Source: Actinopolymorpha pittospori
GTDB taxonomy: Bacteria > Actinomycetota > Actinomycetes > Propionibacteriales > Actinopolymorphaceae
Direction: 5' to 3'
DNA length: 64,000 nucleotides
Assembly: GCF_014873875.1 (NCBI RefSeq)
Contig: NZ_JADBEM010000001.1
Span: 7,688,001 to 7,752,000 of the forward strand
Positions 1 through 9,233 of the stretch are shown one piece after another. The first letter of the stretch is position 1; each line of letters begins with the position of its first letter. A program made the position numbers and the translations under genes. Under the pieces are notes generated by a model. The model was not told the DNA's origin and did not search any database. It saw only the letters and a program-made list of their open reading frames with translations.

Positions 1-928
1 CCTCGCTGACCAGCCCGGTCGGCCGGCCGTCGGTGTCGACCACGACCAGCGAACCAGCATGGGTCTGCTGGGCCCGCCGGATGGCCTCCGACAGCGGAAG
101 CTCCGACGGGACGGGCACGCCGCGCCGGGCGAGGGTGCGGGCCTGGACGGCGGGAAGCTTGCGGCGGATCCGCGCGGACATGAGCGCCTGGCTCGACCCT
201 GCCCAGAGGAAGACCGCGAGGAAGACGCTCCAGACGACGTAGAGAAGGTTCGGCGAACCCACGCTGGTGGTGAGCAGCGTCCAGGGCAGGAGCACCACGA
301 GGACGGCGACCCCACGGCCGGCCCAGCCCGCGACGGTCGTGCCGAGGTGCGGGCGCTTGCTGACCGCCCAGACGCCGGCGCGCAGGATCCGACCCCCGTC
401 CAGGGGCAGTCCGGGCAGCAGGTTGAACGCGCCGACCAGCACGTTTGCGACGGCGAGCTGGTAGAGAAGAACCTCGAGCAGCGGTGGACCGGACACGGCG
501 GTGTAGCCGACCCAGCCGATGGCGCCGAGCGCGATCGAGGTCAACGGGCCGACGACCGCGACGGCGAACTCCCGCCACGGCGTCTGGGGCTCCTCCTCGA
601 TCTCGGACAACCCGCCCAGGAACTGCAGCGTGATCGCGCGCACCGGCAGGCCGAACTTGCGGGCCACCACGACGTGCGCGATCTCGTGTACGAGGACCGA
701 GGCGTAGAGCAGCACGGCGAAGACGAAGGCCACCACGAACGACCAGCCGCCGAGGCCGGGCACCTGGTTCTCGAACGTCCCCCGCAGATAGAAGGCGATC
801 AGGAACGCGACGAGGATCCAGGACAGGTTGACGTAGACGGGAACCCCGGCAATACGGGCGATCTGGATCGAACCGGGTCGCCGCTGGGAAACCTGGCGTG
901 GCCGGTTGTCGGAGGAAGGCTCGCTCAC
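1..928 (-). CDS. Site-2 protease family zinc metalloprotease with CBS domain (3' end cut by window)
   Basis: Intramembrane zinc protease of the M50 (site-2 protease) family; I infer it cleaves membrane-bound regulators, but no substrate is identifiable. Reading leftward from GTG at 928 gives a basic N-terminus, then hydrophobic segments. The zinc-binding HEIAH motif lies near residue 81 and the second motif NLLPGLPLDGGR near residues 166-177, followed by more membrane segments. A CBS domain begins near residue 270 (HAGSLVVVDTDGRPTGLVSE at the window edge). The C-terminus lies outside the window. It is divergent from the RecB-like nuclease. In other actinomycetes this pair often sits next to tRNA m1A58 methyltransferase and proteasome/Pup genes, so that locus may lie just to the left (inference). 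Confidence 0.88.
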   Translation of the reverse strand, partial: MSEPSSDNRPRQVSQRRPGSIQIARIAGVPVYVNLSWILVAFLIAFYLRGTFENQVPGLGGWSFVVAFVFAVLLYASVLVHEIAHVVVARKFGLPVRAITLQFLGGLSEIEEEPQTPWREFAVAVVGPLTSIALGAIGWVGYTAVSGPPLLEVLLYQLAVANVLVGAFNLLPGLPLDGGRILRAGVWAVSKRPHLGTTVAGWAGRGVAVLVVLLPWTLLTTSVGSPNLLYVVWSVFLAVFLWAGSSQALMSARIRRKLPAVQARTLARRGVPVPSELPLSEAIRRAQQTHAGSLVVVDTDGRPTGLVSE

Positions 929-1282
929 CGTGTGGCCCCGTTCGCTGTGCGGTCCGGTCTGGGCGCGGCACGGCGCCCGCGGGCGGGATGCCGTACGGCG
1001 GTGTGCTCCACGTCGTGCACCATCGCGTGCCTCATGCCTGCTTCCATCGCGGTTCGATCGCGGTTCCATCGCATACGTGGACTCGACGTTCGGCGAACGA
1101 CCAGGTCACGCTTGGTGTTCCCGACCCCGGTCGCGCGTCCCGCCGAGGGCGTGCGGACGTATGGCCGAGAGCCCATGAGAAAGGGCACACGCTACCGCCC
1201 GAAGCGCCCGTGGCAGTCCGGGCATGCCCGGCAAGCCGGGCATCCCAGGCGGTGTCGGTGGCCAGGCCTAGGCTTGCACGTC
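929..1282. other. Divergent intergenic region (354 bp) with a 20-bp palindrome
   Basis: No convincing gene. It should carry the divergent promoters of the protease and the nuclease. Two structures are visible. A 10-bp direct repeat ATCGCGGTTC occurs at 1046-1055 and 1057-1066. A perfect inverted repeat, ATGCCCGGCAAGCCGGGCAT, occupies 1224-1243, about 40 bp before the nuclease start. Its 2-nt loop suits a protein-binding palindrome better than a terminator. I cannot assign a binding protein. Confidence 0.5.
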
Positions 1283-2392
1283 ATGGCGGCAATGAGGTTC
1301 GACGCGACGACGTTCGAGTCCGACTCCACCACCGACGGCGGCCGGACCGCTGACCGGGGAGCCACGGAGCCGGACGCGCGGTCTGACGCGGAGACCGACG
1401 TGCGCGGTGCGGAGACCGACGTGCGCCCCGGCGCGGAGACGGACCGCAAGACCGGCCCGGGACGACACCACCAGCGCGACGCCAGCGACACCGGCGGGCG
1501 GCCCACCATCCCCCTCCGAGTCCTGTCGCCCTCCCGGGCGAGCGACTTCCTCACCTGTCCGCTGCGTTACCGCTTCCGGGTCATCGACCGGATCCCCGAG
1601 CAGCCGAGCCGGGAGGCGGTGCGCGGCACGGTGGTGCACGCCGTTCTCGAGCGTCTCTACGACCTTCCCTCCGACGGCCGGACGATCGAGCAGGCGGTCA
1701 CTCTGCTCGAGCCACGGTGGCAGGCACTCGTCGAGGCCGAGCCCGACCTGGCCACGTTGTTCGGTGCCGAGGACGGCACGTTCCAACCGGAGCGCCTCGA
1801 GGAGTTCCTCGCGGGTGCGCGGCTGCTGCTCGACCGCTACTTCACGCTGGAGGACCCGACCCGTCTGGAGCCGGCCGAGCGCGAGATGTACGTCGAGTGC
1901 GAGCTCGAGTCCGGACTCCGGCTGCGCGGCTACATCGACCGGCTCGACGTGGCACCCGACGGGGCCCTGCGGGTGGTCGACTACAAGACCGGCCGGGCCC
2001 CGGGGGCGGGATACGAACAGCGGGCGATGTTCCAGATGCGCTTCTACGCGCTGATGCTGTGGCGGCTGCGCGGCGTCGTCCCCCGGCTTCTCCAACTCGT
2101 CTATCTCGGCAGCGGCGACCTGCTGCGCTACGCGCCCGACGAGGCCGACCTACGGGCGACCGAACGCAAGCTCCAGGCCCTGTGGGCCGCGATCGAGCGC
2201 GCGTACGAGACCGGTGAGTGGCGGGCGAGCCCTGGCCCGCTCTGCGACTGGTGCGACCACAAGGTCCGGTGTCCCGCCTGGGGCGGCACCCCTCCCCCGC
2301 TGCCCACGACGACGAGCGACCCCGATCCGAGCGCTGCGGAGGCGGCGACCTCCGAGGCACCGTCGCCGCACAGCTCAGCCATCGACCTGTGA
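1283..2392 (+). CDS. RecB family PD-(D/E)XK exonuclease with Fe-S cluster
   Basis: Predicted single-domain nuclease of the RecB/AddB/Cas4 type, 369 aa. A Gln/Asp/Arg-rich N-terminal stretch of about 70 residues contains repeated DAETDVR/GAETDVR units. The conserved core follows: FLTCPLRYRF (Cys92), the helix GTVVHAVLE, the catalytic strand VVDYKTGR near residue 231 (Asp and Lys of PD-(D/E)XK), and the C-terminal CDWCDHKVRC cysteines. With Cys92 these give the four ligands expected for a 4Fe-4S cluster. ATG at 1283 is the first Met near the core; ATG 1292 is an alternative. The biological role of these stand-alone actinobacterial RecB-like proteins is not well defined. Confidence 0.88.
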   Translation: MAAMRFDATTFESDSTTDGGRTADRGATEPDARSDAETDVRGAETDVRPGAETDRKTGPGRHHQRDASDTGGRPTIPLRVLSPSRASDFLTCPLRYRFRVIDRIPEQPSREAVRGTVVHAVLERLYDLPSDGRTIEQAVTLLEPRWQALVEAEPDLATLFGAEDGTFQPERLEEFLAGARLLLDRYFTLEDPTRLEPAEREMYVECELESGLRLRGYIDRLDVAPDGALRVVDYKTGRAPGAGYEQRAMFQMRFYALMLWRLRGVVPRLLQLVYLGSGDLLRYAPDEADLRATERKLQALWAAIERAYETGEWRASPGPLCDWCDHKVRCPAWGGTPPPLPTTTSDPDPSAAEAATSEAPSPHSSAIDL

Positions 2393-2549
2393 GCGGCGCC
2401 GGGCGAGAGTTGGGCCCGGTGCTCACAAGATCGGTAGGCGCCGAGGACGTGCTGGGCGGTGGCCAGGGCAGCGGCCTGGTTCCGGCCAACGCGCCGGGTT
2501 ACGCAGGTCCCATGGTCACGGGAGGGCACCGGCCGCCTACCCTCAGACC

Positions 2550-3785
2550 GTGCGATTCGGCGTGAGCGTGAAGGCGTGGCTGCGATCCCACCTCGACCTG
2601 ATCGATGGTGTCGTCGCCGCCCTGCTGACCGTGGCCAGCGTCGCAGGCCTGGAGTACCGCGACTTCGCCGGCGCGGTGTTCCGCGTGCCGAACGTCTGGG
2701 GCGTCATCCTCGCCGTGCTGTCCACGGCGCCCCTCGCCGTACGTCGCCGCTATCCGGTGACCGTCTCGGTGGTCGCCATCGGGGCCTTCATGGCCCTCGG
2801 CTTCTTCGACTTCAGCAGCGTCCTCGGCTCGTTGACGACCATGATCCTGGTCTACACCGTGGGCGTGCACAGCACGGTCGTGCGTGGCCTGCTCGTCACG
2901 CTCGCCACTCTGGCCGGATCGCTGGCCTACCTCGCCGTCAAGCAGGACATGTTCTCCGCCGTCGACGTGCGCTTCGACGCCTGGGGCGCCGGCTCGCAGG
3001 TGGTCCTCATCCTCGGGCTCTGGAGCTTCGCTCGCACGGTCCGCGCCCGCCGGCTCTACGTCGGCGATCTGGAGGACCGGGCGGCGCGACTGGAACGCGC
3101 GGCATCCGCCGAGGTCCGCGCCGCCCTCGCGGAGGAGCGTGCCCGGATGGCCCGCGAGCTCCACGACGTGGTCGCCCACCACGTAAGTGTGATGACCGTC
3201 CAGGCCGCCGCCGCCCGACGGATGCTCCCTCGGGCGCCCGAACGCAGCGTCGAGGCCATGCAGGCTGTCGAGGAGACCGGGCGGGCCGCACTCGACGAAA
3301 TGCGCCGCATCGTCGGAGCCCTACGCAGCGTCGACCAGAGCGACGCCCAGTCGGCCGGGCAACTCTCACCCCAGGCCGGTGTCGCCGAACTCGCCCCACT
3401 GCTCGACCGCGCCCGCGAAGCCGGCCTGGAGGTGGAACTCACCGTGGTCGGCGAACCACGGCCACTGCCCTCCAGCCTCGACCTGGCCATCTACCGGGTC
3501 GTCCAGGAGTCACTGACCAACACCCTCAAACACGCCGGCCCCACCCGAGCCGCCGTCCTCCTGCGCTACGAACCCGAGGCAGTCGTCGTCGGCGTCACCG
3601 ACGACGGCAACCGGAAACGATCCATGATCACAACACGGACCGTCATCCCCGACCGGCTGGGCCACGGCCTGGTCGGCATGCGCGAACGCGTCACATTGAA
3701 CGGAGGAACCCTGCGCACCGGATCACGAGCGGTGGGCGGGTTCGAGGTACTCGCAACCCTGCCACTGAACGGAGCCGTCACATGA
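2550..3785 (+). CDS. Sensor histidine kinase, NarL/DesK type
   Basis: Membrane sensor kinase of a two-component pair, about 411 aa from GTG 2550 (GTG 2562 also possible; no strong ribosome site). About six hydrophobic segments fill residues 15-160, with no large extracellular domain. A short coiled region follows, then the HisKA_3 dimerisation motif ARELHDVVAHH with phospho-acceptor His205. The ATPase domain shows the N box ESLTNTLKHAG and glycine-rich VTDDGN and GHGLVGMRERV. The stop overlaps the next start (ATGA at 3782-3785), so the pair is translationally coupled. The input signal cannot be read from sequence. Confidence 0.92.
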   Translation: MRFGVSVKAWLRSHLDLIDGVVAALLTVASVAGLEYRDFAGAVFRVPNVWGVILAVLSTAPLAVRRRYPVTVSVVAIGAFMALGFFDFSSVLGSLTTMILVYTVGVHSTVVRGLLVTLATLAGSLAYLAVKQDMFSAVDVRFDAWGAGSQVVLILGLWSFARTVRARRLYVGDLEDRAARLERAASAEVRAALAEERARMARELHDVVAHHVSVMTVQAAAARRMLPRAPERSVEAMQAVEETGRAALDEMRRIVGALRSVDQSDAQSAGQLSPQAGVAELAPLLDRAREAGLEVELTVVGEPRPLPSSLDLAIYRVVQESLTNTLKHAGPTRAAVLLRYEPEAVVVGVTDDGNRKRSMITTRTVIPDRLGHGLVGMRERVTLNGGTLRTGSRAVGGFEVLATLPLNGAVT

Positions 3786-4486
3786 GCTCGACACCAGAGG
3801 CGCCTACCGCCGCCTGCCCTGTCCGGGTCCTGCTCGTCGACGACCAACCTCTGTTGCGGACCGGCTTCCGGATGATTCTCGAGTCTGAGCCCGACATCGC
3901 GGTCGTCGGTGAGGCAGGAGATGGCGAGAAGGCCGTCGCCGAGGCGCGGATCCTGCAACCGGACGTGGTGCTGATGGACATCCGGATGCCGCGGATGGAC
4001 GGTGTGGAGGCCACCCGCCTCATCACCGGTTCGGTCCGGGCCGGGGGCGTGAAGGTGCTCGTCCTCACCACCTTCGACCTCGACGAGTACATCGTGGAGG
4101 CGTTGCGCGCGGGCGCGTCCGGCTTCTTGTTGAAGGACGTCCCGCCCGATGACCTGGTGGACGCCATCCGCATCGTGGCCCGCGGCGACGCCGTGGTCGC
4201 GCCCACCGTGACCCGGCGGCTGCTCGACCGGTTCGCGACCGACCTGCCGTCCGCGACCCGGGAGTCGGCGCAGGACTTGCAGCGACTGACCGACCGCGAG
4301 CGGGAGGTGCTTCGCCTGATGTCGCGGGGCATGTCCAACGCCGAGATCGCCGCCGAACTCTTCGTCTCGGAGACGACGGTCAAGACCCACGTCGGCAACG
4401 TGCTGGCCAAGCTCGGGCTCCGCGACCGGGTCCAGGCGGTCGTCTTCGCCTACGAGAGTGGCCTGATCCGTCCGGGCACCCAATGA
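3782..4486 (+). CDS. Response regulator transcription factor, NarL/LuxR family
   Basis: DNA-binding partner of the upstream kinase, 234 aa. The receiver domain (residues 14-130) carries acidic pocket VDD, phospho-acceptor Asp66 in VLMDIRMP, the conserved Thr in VLTTFD and Lys in FLLKDV. The C-terminal LuxR helix-turn-helix shows LTDREREVLRLMSRGMSNAE and TVKTHVGNVLAKLG. The start overlaps the kinase stop by 4 bp. It is convergent with the peptide transporter at 4533, so that operon is not an obvious target. Kinases of this type often control membrane or transporter genes, but the regulon is unknown here. Confidence 0.94.
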   Translation: MSSTPEAPTAACPVRVLLVDDQPLLRTGFRMILESEPDIAVVGEAGDGEKAVAEARILQPDVVLMDIRMPRMDGVEATRLITGSVRAGGVKVLVLTTFDLDEYIVEALRAGASGFLLKDVPPDDLVDAIRIVARGDAVVAPTVTRRLLDRFATDLPSATRESAQDLQRLTDREREVLRLMSRGMSNAEIAAELFVSETTVKTHVGNVLAKLGLRDRVQAVVFAYESGLIRPGTQ

Positions 4487-4532
4487 GCGCACAGAGCTAG
4501 TCTCCGGTTCGGCGAGGACCGACAGCCGGCGA

Positions 4533-5954
4533 CTACGCCGCGCCGCCGGGCTGGTCGCCGCCGGGCTGGCCGCCGTCGGACCGCGGGGACGCGTGCATCG
4601 GTGGGTAGAGGTGGCAGGCAGCCTGGACGCCCCCGGCCGCGCGAAGCAGTGGGTCCGCACCTTCGTGGAAATCCACGACGACGCCGTCGCCTTCCACCTC
4701 GAGTCGCCGGACGCCACGCCACAAGGGCTCGTTCGGGTCGGCGTCGCGCAACCGCGTCAACAGGCCGTTGACGTCCTCCGGGCCGCTCCCCCGAGCGGGC
4801 CGCAGAACCACGGAGTGCGCCGGCGTGTCCAGGACGTCGAGGTTGCCGATCGTCGCCTGCTCACCCGCGTAGCTCTCCTCGTCCAGGTCGAGCCACCGCT
4901 GCTCCAGCAGTGCCCGCAGGTCGCGGGACTCCCAGCCGCAGGACTCGAAGGCGACCGGGCAGCGGGGGTGGAACGAACACCCTAACGGCGGAGCGGCCGC
5001 GTCGGGGATCTCGCCGCGCGGGAGGTCGCGCGGGACCGTCCGGCTCGGGTCCGGCTCGGGCACGGCCCGCAACAGCGCCTTGGTGTAGGGGTGCTTGGGA
5101 TCGGCGAAGATCTCCTCGGTGGGCCCGATCTCCACGATCCGGCCGAGGTACATGATCGCCACCCGGTCGCAGAAGAACTTCGCGGTCGCGAGGTCGTGGG
5201 TGATGTAGACGTAGGTCAGGTCAAGCCGCTGCTTGAGCTTCAGCATGAGTTCGAGGATCTTGGCCCGGACACTCATGTCGAGCATGGAGATGGGCTCGTC
5301 GGCGATGAGGAGTTCGGGGCCGAGGATGATCGCCCGCGCCATCACCGCACGCTGCTTCTGGCCACCGGACAGGTCGCTCGGGTACTTCGTGAGGAACCGC
5401 TCCACCGGTGTGAGCCCGACCTGCTCGAGCGCCTCGACCACGCGGTCGTGGCGCTCGGCCCGACCGACGGCGAGTTTGTGGATCCGCAGGGGATCGCCAA
5501 CCGCCGTCTCGATGTCCATCGACGGGTTGAGCGCCGCGCTCGGGTCCTGGAACACCATCTGCAGGGCGCGACGCAGCGGGCGCAGGCGGCGCTCGGACAG
5601 CTGGGCGAGATCCTGTCCTCGGTAACGGATCTCCCCCGCCGTCGGCCGGACGAGACCGAGCAGCGCGCGACCGAGCGTGGTCTTGCCGCTGCCCGACTCC
5701 CCCACCAGGCCGAGCACCTCGCCCTTGCGCAAGGAGAAGTTGACGCCATCGACCGCACGGACGACCTCGCCTCCGCCGCCGAACATCCGGCCCAGCGAGC
5801 TGCCCCGGAGGGCGAAGTGGACCTCCAGGTCAGCTACGTCGAGGAGGACCTCCCGTTCACCGGCGGGCCGCGGCGTCGTGGCCCGTTCGTCCTGGTCGGT
5901 CACCGGGGGTGCGACACCGACCGGTGCCTCCGGCGACTCAGGCTTCGTCGGCAA
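4533..5954 (-). CDS. Peptide ABC transporter ATP-binding protein, OppF/DppF type
   Basis: Second ATPase of an Opp/Dpp importer, 473 aa. It shows Walker A GESGSGKTTLG, Q-loop MVFQDPSAALNP, signature LSGGQKQR, Walker B LLIADEPISMLD and H-loop ITHDL. The oligopeptide-transporter C-terminal motif GCSFHPRCPVAFESCGW follows. About 130 further residues extend past this motif, longer than typical E. coli OppF/DppF and ending in a Gly/Pro-rich tail. The start lies inside the 3' end of the upstream dppD-like gene (17-bp overlap), so the two are coupled. It is the last gene of the five-gene operon. Confidence 0.92.
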   Translation of the reverse strand: MPTKPESPEAPVGVAPPVTDQDERATTPRPAGEREVLLDVADLEVHFALRGSSLGRMFGGGGEVVRAVDGVNFSLRKGEVLGLVGESGSGKTTLGRALLGLVRPTAGEIRYRGQDLAQLSERRLRPLRRALQMVFQDPSAALNPSMDIETAVGDPLRIHKLAVGRAERHDRVVEALEQVGLTPVERFLTKYPSDLSGGQKQRAVMARAIILGPELLIADEPISMLDMSVRAKILELMLKLKQRLDLTYVYITHDLATAKFFCDRVAIMYLGRIVEIGPTEEIFADPKHPYTKALLRAVPEPDPSRTVPRDLPRGEIPDAAAPPLGCSFHPRCPVAFESCGWESRDLRALLEQRWLDLDEESYAGEQATIGNLDVLDTPAHSVVLRPARGSGPEDVNGLLTRLRDADPNEPLWRGVRRLEVEGDGVVVDFHEGADPLLRAAGGVQAACHLYPPMHASPRSDGGQPGGDQPGGAA

Positions 5955-6972
5955 CGCTGATCTCCTCCCGCACCAGGGGCTTGGTCCCGTCCTCGGTCAG
6001 CAGCTCGGTCGGACCGTGCAGCCAGCACGCGACGCGCGTGTGCTGCGGCGTACGGACCTCCACCGGGTCCTGGCGCGCGCACGCGACCATCGCGTCCGGA
6101 CAACGCGGGTGGAACGTGCAGCCCGTCGGCGGCTCGACCAGGTCCGGCGGCGCACCCGGGATGTAGTGGAGGCCGGTCGTCTCCAGGGAGATCGTGGAGC
6201 GCAGCAACTCCCGGGTGTAGGGATGGCGGGGCTCGCGGAAGACCTCGCGGGCGTCGCCCTCCTCCGCGATGTGCCCGGCGTACATCACCGCCACCCGATC
6301 ACACGCCTCGGCCACGATGCCGAGATTGTGGGTGATGAGCAGCAGTGCCGTGTCGAAGTTGCGCCGCAGGTCGGCCAGGATGCCGATGATCTGCGCCTCG
6401 ACGAGAACGTCGAGCGCGGTGGTCGGCTCGTCGGCGACCACGAACGCCGGCCGCAGCACCAGCGCCAGCGCGATCATGATGCGCTGCCGCATGCCGCCGG
6501 AGAACTCGTGCGGGTAGGCACGGTAGCGGGTCGGCGGGATGCCCATCCGGCGCAGTGTGTCGATCGAACGCCGGCGGATCTCCACCTTGCCGAGCCTGGG
6601 TTCGTGCGTGCGCAGCGTCTCCTCGAAGTGCTCGGAGATCCGCATCAGCGGGTTGAGCCGGGTGAGTGGCTCCTGGAAGATCATGCCGAGTTCGGGGCCA
6701 CGCAACCGTTCCAGGTCGCGCCTCCCCGCGGTGAGCAGGTCGCGGCCGTCGAAGAGGATCTCACCGTCGGACTTCGCGCCCGCCGGGAGCAGGCCGAGCA
6801 CCCCACGGCCCAGCGTGGACTTGCCGCAGCCGGACTCGCCGACCAGGCCGAGCGTCTCGCCGGGCCGCAGTTCGAAGGAGACACCGTCGACCGCACGGAC
6901 GGACCCGCGGTCGGTGCCGTACCAGACCCGCAGATCGCGCACGGACAGCACCGGTGCTGGCATGGACGTCAT
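5938..6972 (-). CDS. Peptide ABC transporter ATP-binding protein, OppD/DppD type
   Basis: First ATPase of the importer, 344 aa. Walker A GESGCGKSTLG, Q-loop MIFQEPLTRLNP, signature FSGGMRQR, Walker B FVVADEPTTALD, H-loop ITHNL and the C-terminal GCTFHPRCP motif are present. I chose ATG 6972 because it overlaps the permease stop (ATGA) and is preceded by GGAGGGTGG; ATG 6963 is an alternative. A longer upstream reading is only the permease gene in another frame. It acts with the OppF-like protein at the cytoplasmic face, powering uptake of peptides or a similar solute. Confidence 0.93.
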   Translation of the reverse strand: MTSMPAPVLSVRDLRVWYGTDRGSVRAVDGVSFELRPGETLGLVGESGCGKSTLGRGVLGLLPAGAKSDGEILFDGRDLLTAGRRDLERLRGPELGMIFQEPLTRLNPLMRISEHFEETLRTHEPRLGKVEIRRRSIDTLRRMGIPPTRYRAYPHEFSGGMRQRIMIALALVLRPAFVVADEPTTALDVLVEAQIIGILADLRRNFDTALLLITHNLGIVAEACDRVAVMYAGHIAEEGDAREVFREPRHPYTRELLRSTISLETTGLHYIPGAPPDLVEPPTGCTFHPRCPDAMVACARQDPVEVRTPQHTRVACWLHGPTELLTEDGTKPLVREEISVADEA

Positions 6973-8024
6973 CGGCCACCCTCCTCGGCTGCCTTCGCGT
7001 CGGGACTTTCGTGCCGGTCGGGCGAGGAGCGGGACGGGTCGCGGGGCGGAAGCACGACCGGAAGCAGCCTCCGGACGCGCAACGTCGGGTTGAGCGTCTC
7101 GTTCAGCCCTTCGCCCATGAAGGTCAGGCCCATCACCAGCAGGACGATCGCGAGGCCGGGGAAGATGCTGGTCCACCAGATCCCCGAGGTGGCGTCGTCC
7201 ATCGCGCGGTTGAGGTCGTAGCCCCACTCGGCCGCCTCGGTCGGCTGGATGCCGTAGCCGAGGAACCCCAACGCCGCGAGGGTACCGACCGCGTCGGCGG
7301 CGTTGAGGGTCGCGATCACCGGAACGCTCTGGACCACGTTGGTGAACAGGTAACGGGACATGATCGTGCGCGGCGGCGCGCCCAGCGCGCGGGCGGCCTC
7401 GACGTAGGTGGCCTCCTTCGCGCTGACCGTGCTGTTGCGGACCACCCGGAAGTACTGCGGTATGTAGACCGCAGTGATCGCGGCGGCCGCTGTCGTCACG
7501 CCGCCGCCGAGGGTGTCGGAGAGCAGGAACGCGACGACGATCGCCAACAGCAGATAGGGAAACGCGAACAGCGCGTCCATGATCAGCACCAGCAGCCGGT
7601 CGAGCCAACCACCCACGAACCCCGCGACGAGTCCGAGCACGACCCCGATGACGATGCTGAGAAGCAGGGACAGGACGACGACCTTGAGCTCCGTGCGCGC
7701 TCCCCACACCACCCGGGAGAAGACGTCGAAGGTCTGGACGTTGGTCCCGAACCAGTGCTCGCCGGAAGGCCCCGCCTGCTTGGGGAAACGCGCACCGTCC
7801 GCGCTCACCTGGTCGAAGGAGTACGGCGCGATCAGCGGGGCGAAGAGCGCGACGAGCGCGACGAGAAGGGTGAGCGCCGTCCCGACGACGAGCATCACCC
7901 GGGCGATCCCGGTCGACTGCCGGTAGGGCGTCGCGACGAGCGCCAGGAAGCGGATCGGCAGGGCTCGGCGTCTGCCGGAGGTCTTCAGCGGGCCGCCCGT
8001 CCGGACGGTGGGGGTGATCGCCAT
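6969..8024 (-). CDS. Peptide ABC transporter permease, OppC/DppC type
   Basis: Inner-membrane permease, 351 aa. It has an N-terminal OppC_N hydrophobic segment (VMLVVGTALTLLVALVALFA). A periplasmic stretch (HWFGTNVQTFDVFSRVVWGA) is typical of DppC. The binding-protein-dependent transport domain follows, with the EAA loop EAARALGAPPRTIMSRYLFT and about five more membrane helices. It overlaps the upstream permease by one base (TGATG) and the downstream ATPase by four, so the operon is tightly coupled. The substrate of the transporter cannot be decided from the permease. Confidence 0.92.
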   Translation of the reverse strand: MAITPTVRTGGPLKTSGRRRALPIRFLALVATPYRQSTGIARVMLVVGTALTLLVALVALFAPLIAPYSFDQVSADGARFPKQAGPSGEHWFGTNVQTFDVFSRVVWGARTELKVVVLSLLLSIVIGVVLGLVAGFVGGWLDRLLVLIMDALFAFPYLLLAIVVAFLLSDTLGGGVTTAAAAITAVYIPQYFRVVRNSTVSAKEATYVEAARALGAPPRTIMSRYLFTNVVQSVPVIATLNAADAVGTLAALGFLGYGIQPTEAAEWGYDLNRAMDDATSGIWWTSIFPGLAIVLLVMGLTFMGEGLNETLNPTLRVRRLLPVVLPPRDPSRSSPDRHESPDAKAAEEGGR

Positions 8025-9052
8025 CAGTACCTCACCCTCGGGTCGATGGCCGCGTTGACAAGGTCGATGAGCAGGCTGATCCCGACCACCACCAGCGCGA
8101 AGATGGTCATGATCCCCTGCACCGCCACGTAGTCACGGGCGTTGATGTACTGCACCAGCTGCGATCCGAGGCCGGGCCAGCTGAACGTCGTCTCGGTGAG
8201 GATCGCGCCGCCGAGCGAGAGCGCCACCTGCAGACCGAGCACCGTGACGAAGGGCACCATCGCGTTGCGGAACGCGTGCGAGAAGACGACCCGGCGCTCC
8301 GCGATACCCCGCGCCCGCGCCGCCTCGACGTAGTCGTCGCGGAGCGTCTGCGCGACGTTGACGCGGATGAGCCGGATGAAGACCCCCGTCACGAGCAGAC
8401 CGAGCGTGACGGCCGGCATGATCAGGTGTTCGACCCCGTCGACGAACGACTTCGTGTCACCGGCGATGAGGGCGTCGAGCAGGAAGATGTGGGTGACGGG
8501 CTCGACCGTCAACTGGGCGATGGGGCTGGCCTGCTGCCCGGACGGGAGCCAGCCGAGCGCCCCGGTGAAGACGGTGATCGCCACGACGCCGACGAAGAAC
8601 ACCGGAGCGGCGTAGGTGAGCACGCCGAACACCCGGATGGCGACGTCGAGCGCGGAGTCGCGGTACCGCGCGGCGAGCAGGCCGAGCGGCACGCCGAGCA
8701 CCAACGCCACGAGGAGCGCGCCGACGGTGAGGCTCAGGGTCGCCGAACCGTTGACCAACAAGATGCTGGACAGGGATCGGTTGTCACTGAGCGTCGTCCC
8801 GAGGTCGCCCCGGACGACGTGGCTCAGGTAGTTCCAGTACTGCACGATGATCGGGTCGTCGTAACCGCCCGCCGCTCTGCGCCGGGCCAGCTCCGCCGCT
8901 GGGAGCCGGCCGCCGAGCGCCGCCGAGACAGGGTCACCGGGGGCCACCCGCAACAGCAGGAACACGAGCGTCAAGAGGACGAACACGTTGGGGATCACCA
9001 GCAACAGGCGTACGGCGACGTAGCGCCGCAACGAGCCTGACCGGCCAGCCAT
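8024..9052 (-). CDS. Peptide ABC transporter permease, OppB/DppB type
   Basis: First permease of the importer, 342 aa. The N-terminus shows the family pattern of a basic start, a long helix (VAVRLLLVIPNVFVLLTLVF) and then LLRVAPGDPV. The region YDDPIIVQYWNYLSHVVRGD matches the usual DppB segment that precedes the transport domain. The EAA loop EAARARGIAERRVVFSHAFR is near residue 240. ATG 9052 is preceded by a GGAAGGTGG ribosome site. A longer frame upstream lacks support. It directly precedes the OppC-like gene. Confidence 0.92.
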   Translation of the reverse strand: MAGRSGSLRRYVAVRLLLVIPNVFVLLTLVFLLLRVAPGDPVSAALGGRLPAAELARRRAAGGYDDPIIVQYWNYLSHVVRGDLGTTLSDNRSLSSILLVNGSATLSLTVGALLVALVLGVPLGLLAARYRDSALDVAIRVFGVLTYAAPVFFVGVVAITVFTGALGWLPSGQQASPIAQLTVEPVTHIFLLDALIAGDTKSFVDGVEHLIMPAVTLGLLVTGVFIRLIRVNVAQTLRDDYVEAARARGIAERRVVFSHAFRNAMVPFVTVLGLQVALSLGGAILTETTFSWPGLGSQLVQYINARDYVAVQGIMTIFALVVVGISLLIDLVNAAIDPRVRY

Positions 9053-9233
9053 GCCGAGCCACCTTCCTGATCCGCGCGCGGGCGGGACCGCTCCGCGCGT
9101 CGCGTACGACGGCGAACCCTGGCACACGGAGGGTGCTTCGCGAAAGGGGCCCGCGTGCCGGACAGACCTGAGCGGGCTCCGCGATCGTCCCTGGCGTCGG
9201 GACGGTCGCGGAGCCCGTGCACGGGTCGGGGCG

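Noticed and set aside
925..1188. Small minus-strand gene of 87 codons between protease and nuclease
   Set aside because: It would overlap the protease start, has no ribosome site and encodes a featureless basic peptide.
59..1282. Upstream extension of the nuclease frame over the first 1.2 kb
   Set aside because: The opposite strand encodes a clear site-2 protease there; the extension is composition-driven and lacks domain similarity.
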